Below are positions 61,665 through 64,000 of a stretch of DNA of 64,000 bases, piece after piece. The position numbers and the translations under genes are program-made. Every line of letters begins with the position of its first letter. The first letter of the stretch is position 1. The stretch comes from Humibacter sp. RRB41 (GTDB taxonomy: Bacteria; Actinomycetota; Actinomycetes; Actinomycetales; Microbacteriaceae). The stretch covers positions 310,001-374,000 of the forward strand of contig NZ_JAKWJQ010000004.1 in NCBI RefSeq assembly GCF_022761015.1. The letters run 5' to 3'. The notes under the pieces were generated by a model that did not search any database, had not been told where the DNA came from, and saw only the letters and a list, made by a program, of their open reading frames with translations.

Positions 61665-63415
61665 GATGCCGCTCCGCTGCAGTTACCCGCGCCACGATCG
61701 GCACCGACCCCACCCCCGCGGCCGACCGCACCCCGGTTGCCTGCGCCGGCTCGGCCGCGGAAGCCGTTGAGCGCGAGAGCTCGTCGCGCGATTTCCCGAT
61801 CAGCGTCGACGGGTAGTGGGTACAGCCCCGGTTCACGGAGGCTGCCGGAGAGCAGTGTGCTCACGGCCTGGAGCTGGGCGGCGAAGGACAGATCCATGAT
61901 CTCGATCGGATTGCCCTCGCCGGCGGTGATGTTGACGCAGCCCCCGTCGTCGACGACCCACACGGAGTGACCCTCGTCGAAGGTGAATCGCTCGAGATGC
62001 TCGTCGACGCGCTCGACCGTCGTCTCGTCGCGCAGTCGAGCGGTCTCGATCTCGTCGTCGATACCGCCCGCGACGGCGAACACCGTGCGGTCGGCGGCGG
62101 ATCGCATCAGGTCGAGGGAGATCGTGTGAGCGACTCCTGTCGCGGAGACGACCACGTCGGCGTCGGCTGTCAGAGCGTCGGCTGTTCCCGTGCGATACCC
62201 GGTGAATGCGGCTTCGAGCTCCGCGCGCGGATCCGTGTCGACCACCCGCACCTCGCTGCCGAGCGCGACCGCGAATTGCGCAACACCCTGACCCACCGGA
62301 CCGAAGCCGATCACGGTCACGGTGGCACCGCTCAGTGATGAGACGAGCCCGCCACCCGTCCCGTGCCGCTGAGACCCGGCGGCCTCCAGCACGTCGGCGA
62401 GGGCGAACACGCACGACTGACCTGTGCCGTAGCGGTTGTCGAAACGGGTCTTCGTGACGGCGTCGTTGACGGCGACGACGGGCATCCGTAGCCCGCGTCG
62501 TCCGTCGTCGTCGTGTTCTTCCAGATCGCGCAGGGCGCGCACGCCGCTCGTCGTCTCCTCTGCGGCGCCGATCATCTGCTCGGCGAGGTGCGGGCGCAGT
62601 TCCTGCGCGAGACGAATGACGTGGGCGCCGTCGTCGAGAAGCAGCTCGGGTTCCGTGTCGAGGAGTTGCAAGGCGAGTCGGCGATCGTTTTCGCTGTCGC
62701 CTGACGAGTCGGCGAAGACCGGGATGCCGCGAGACCGAAGCTCGCCGGCGACGTCGTCGTCGGTTTCGTAACGGTGGGCGAAGACGACGACGTCGGCTCC
62801 GGCGTCTCGAAGCAGAAGCGCCAGTACTGCGGTCTTCGGTTCCAGCACCATCGAGACGGCGATTCGTCGTCCGGCTATCCGGCCGCCGTTCTTCAGGTCC
62901 GCCGCGAAGGATGCCGCGAGCGGCATATGAGCTCCGGCCCACTCGAGGCGTCCTGCGGCGTCCGGTAGTTCGGCACGCATGGGGAGTTCGGGCCAGGACG
63001 GCACGAGGTCGATTTCCTCAACCGAGAGGATGCCGTCACGCACGCCGTGTCGTGCATGTCCCGAGCCCGGTCGTGCGGGCGCAGTGCCCGGTCCCACAGG
63101 CCTTGGCATGCGCTCCGTCAGCGCCCGCGTTGTCGCGCCGTTCAGGTCGACGACCACGGTGGCGCCGGCGGAGACTGCTCTTTCGGAGGCGCTCGCCGAC
63201 CCCTCTCCTTCGCTCGCGACTGCTGTGACGAACGCGTAGTCGGGCGAGTCAGAAGATTCGCGGCCGCCGCATGCGAGCATGACGGTTCGTACGGCATCCG
63301 CTGAATCGTCGTCGCCGATCACGATGAACGTGCGGCCCGACAGCATCAGGTTGGTGGCGCGTGCGAACCGGCGCAGCGCCGTACGAGCGTCGTCGAGTGC
63401 GGTGATGGTGGGCAC
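61661..63415 (-). CDS. Divergent S-adenosylhomocysteine-hydrolase-like protein with N-terminal extension, 584 aa
   Basis: Residues about 155-550 follow the SAH hydrolase fold: DDGAHVIRL (catalytic Asp), GAAEETTSGV (Glu), VNDAVTKTRFDNRYG (Lys322, Asp326), NAD loop VIGFGPVGQGVA, EGNPIEIMDLSFAAQ and LYPLPVDADREIARRAL. The ligand-holding residues differ: human His55/Thr57/Glu59 correspond to V190/E192/K194, His301 to G451, His353 to N502 and Cys195 to T331. An added N-terminal domain of about 150 residues (LSGRTFIVIGDDDSADAV) looks like another Rossmann-type unit, and the tail is Gly/Ala-rich. Chemistry at the 3'-carbon by bound NAD seems kept, but the substrate cannot be bound as SAH is. TAGTCT six bases before the GTG suggests a leaderless mRNA. 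Confidence 0.82.
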   Translation of the reverse strand: MPTITALDDARTALRRFARATNLMLSGRTFIVIGDDDSADAVRTVMLACGGRESSDSPDYAFVTAVASEGEGSASASERAVSAGATVVVDLNGATTRALTERMPRPVGPGTAPARPGSGHARHGVRDGILSVEEIDLVPSWPELPMRAELPDAAGRLEWAGAHMPLAASFAADLKNGGRIAGRRIAVSMVLEPKTAVLALLLRDAGADVVVFAHRYETDDDVAGELRSRGIPVFADSSGDSENDRRLALQLLDTEPELLLDDGAHVIRLAQELRPHLAEQMIGAAEETTSGVRALRDLEEHDDDGRRGLRMPVVAVNDAVTKTRFDNRYGTGQSCVFALADVLEAAGSQRHGTGGGLVSSLSGATVTVIGFGPVGQGVAQFAVALGSEVRVVDTDPRAELEAAFTGYRTGTADALTADADVVVSATGVAHTISLDLMRSAADRTVFAVAGGIDDEIETARLRDETTVERVDEHLERFTFDEGHSVWVVDDGGCVNITAGEGNPIEIMDLSFAAQLQAVSTLLSGSLREPGLYPLPVDADREIARRALALNGFRGRAGAGNRGAVGRGGGVGADRGAGNCSGAAS

Positions 63416-63421
63416 CGCTCA

Positions 63422-63427
63422 AGACTA
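63422..63427 (-). promoter_or_regulatory. -10 element of the SAH-hydrolase-like operon
   Basis: On the lower strand TAGTCT, six bases, then GTG at 63415. It falls in the 61-base gap after the cytochrome b gene, giving the SAHH-like/amidohydrolase pair its own leaderless promoter. Confidence 0.55.
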
Positions 63428-63476
63428 CGGAAGACGAGGAATGCCCAGTGTCATCCGGCCGCTCGGGGTTCGTGAG

Positions 63477-64000
63477 TCACCGGCGCTTGACGCTTCCGGT
63501 GAGTTCGGCGACGGCATCCAGTCGCGGTGGGCGCAGGAGTATCCACGCAACGGCGACGACGATGAGTGAGACGACGAAGACGCCGAAGCCGACCCAGCTC
63601 GTGTCGTCTCTCAGCCCGTACATGTGGTTGAGATTGCGTAGCGGTGCAGTGATGAGCACGAGCCCGACATGCACGATCGTGAACGCGACGAACCAGATCA
63701 TCACGGAGAAGTGCATGATGCGTGCCACCCCGAGCGGGAACGCCTTGTCGAGTGGGCGCCAGCGCACGGCGAGTCCGGGAGCGAGGCGGATGCCGGTGAG
63801 CACTGCAAGGGGCGCGGCGATGAACACGGTGATGAAGTAGGTGATGAGCTGCAGCGCGTTGTAGTTCATCCAGCCGTCTTCGTACGGCCAGTTCAGCGAG
63901 ACGTATTGCAGGCCTGCCGAGATCGCATTCGGGATGATGTCCCATCTCGTTGGGACGATCCGCACCCACTGTTCGGTGCTGAACAACAGAACAACATAGA
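63477..64000 (-). CDS. Cytochrome b/b6-type membrane subunit, C-terminal part (N-terminus outside window)
   Basis: The frame is open to the right edge, so only the last 173 or so residues are seen. Three membrane helices are clear: NALQLITYFITVFIAAPLAV, then ARIMHFSVMIWFVAFTIVHV (two His one turn-set apart, possible haem ligands) and a final WVGFGVFVVSLIVVAVAWIL. The pattern matches cytochrome b561/formate-dehydrogenase-gamma-like subunits that anchor an oxidoreductase and pass electrons to quinone. The catalytic partner would lie beyond the window. It ends 62 bases before the SAHH-like gene. Confidence 0.75.
   Translation of the reverse strand, partial: YVVLLFSTEQWVRIVPTRWDIIPNAISAGLQYVSLNWPYEDGWMNYNALQLITYFITVFIAAPLAVLTGIRLAPGLAVRWRPLDKAFPLGVARIMHFSVMIWFVAFTIVHVGLVLITAPLRNLNHMYGLRDDTSWVGFGVFVVSLIVVAVAWILLRPPRLDAVAELTGSVKRR

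Noticed and set aside
1-64000. Transfer RNA genes, rRNA, prophage or insertion sequences.
   Set aside because: No cloverleaf, transposase, integrase or att-like direct repeats were recognised on either strand; gene order and composition look chromosomal throughout.

Overview
The window is chromosomal DNA of a high-G+C actinobacterium, most likely a member of the Microbacteriaceae. The evidence is the roughly two-thirds G+C composition, frequent GTG starts, many apparently leaderless genes, a mycothiol-dependent enzyme family, DUF3117 and DUF3107 proteins, an AdnAB helicase-nuclease pair, and a gene order that follows well-known actinobacterial blocks (fdxA-dapC; dapD/dapE; O-methyltransferase...tatB...mrp...CBS/MgtE-N; rhlE-like...adnAB...nudC-uvrD2...Lon-like PDZ protease-UPF0182). 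No rRNA, tRNA, CRISPR array, insertion sequence or prophage was recognised.

Layout. At 0-9.5 kb there is a broken AbiEi/DUF559-type gene at the left edge, a CPBP-family membrane protein, and an oligopeptide/dipeptide ABC importer (lipoprotein, two permeases, fused double ATPase). A PH-like gene on the opposite strand interrupts that importer locus. At 9.5-16.4 kb lie typA, a small lipoprotein and an iron-uptake operon efeU-efeO-efeB with an IdeR/DtxR-type box just upstream. At 16.4-25.9 kb are a small membrane protein, a 7Fe ferredoxin, dapC, gltA, a penicillin-acylase family protein, and divergent dapD/dapE followed by a PIG-V-like membrane glycosyltransferase. At 25.9-32.2 kb are DUF3117, an O-methyltransferase, tatB, a mycothiol-dependent enzyme, mrp, DUF1003, a PRC/MgtE-N/CBS protein, a mosaic palindromic repeat array and a glycine-zipper stress protein. 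At 32.2-38.7 kb are a proline aminopeptidase, a PHP exonuclease/phosphatase, a DEAD-box helicase, a ferritin-like protein, a tyrosine phosphatase and small proteins. At 38.9-57 kb is the DNA-repair and housekeeping block: adnA, adnB, a degenerate phosphotransferase, nudC, uvrD2, a ThiF-like protein, a zincin-like protein, a Lon/PDZ protease, UPF0182 and an SDR enzyme. At 57-64 kb are an amino-acid ABC importer, a DUF985 cupin, an amidohydrolase, a strongly diverged S-adenosylhomocysteine-hydrolase-like protein and a truncated cytochrome b.

Regulation and structure. Ten transcription units show a TANNNT hexamer exactly 6 or 7 bases before the start codon, the pattern of leaderless mRNAs. At dapD/dapE two such hexamers overlap back to back, suggesting one symmetric promoter for both genes. 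At least two families of dispersed palindromic repeats sit at gene ends; they supply the stop codon of two genes and one copy lies inside the uvrD2 reading frame. The heptamer GGATGCC is strongly over-represented in both orientations and in several codon frames.

The best candidate for something undescribed is the 59.8-63.4 kb cluster. A 584-residue SAH-hydrolase-like protein keeps the NAD redox and catalytic lysine/aspartate signature but has lost the residues that hold adenine and homocysteine. It is translationally coupled to a metal-dependent nucleoside-deaminase-like amidohydrolase, which suggests metabolism of a different nucleoside thioether or related compound.
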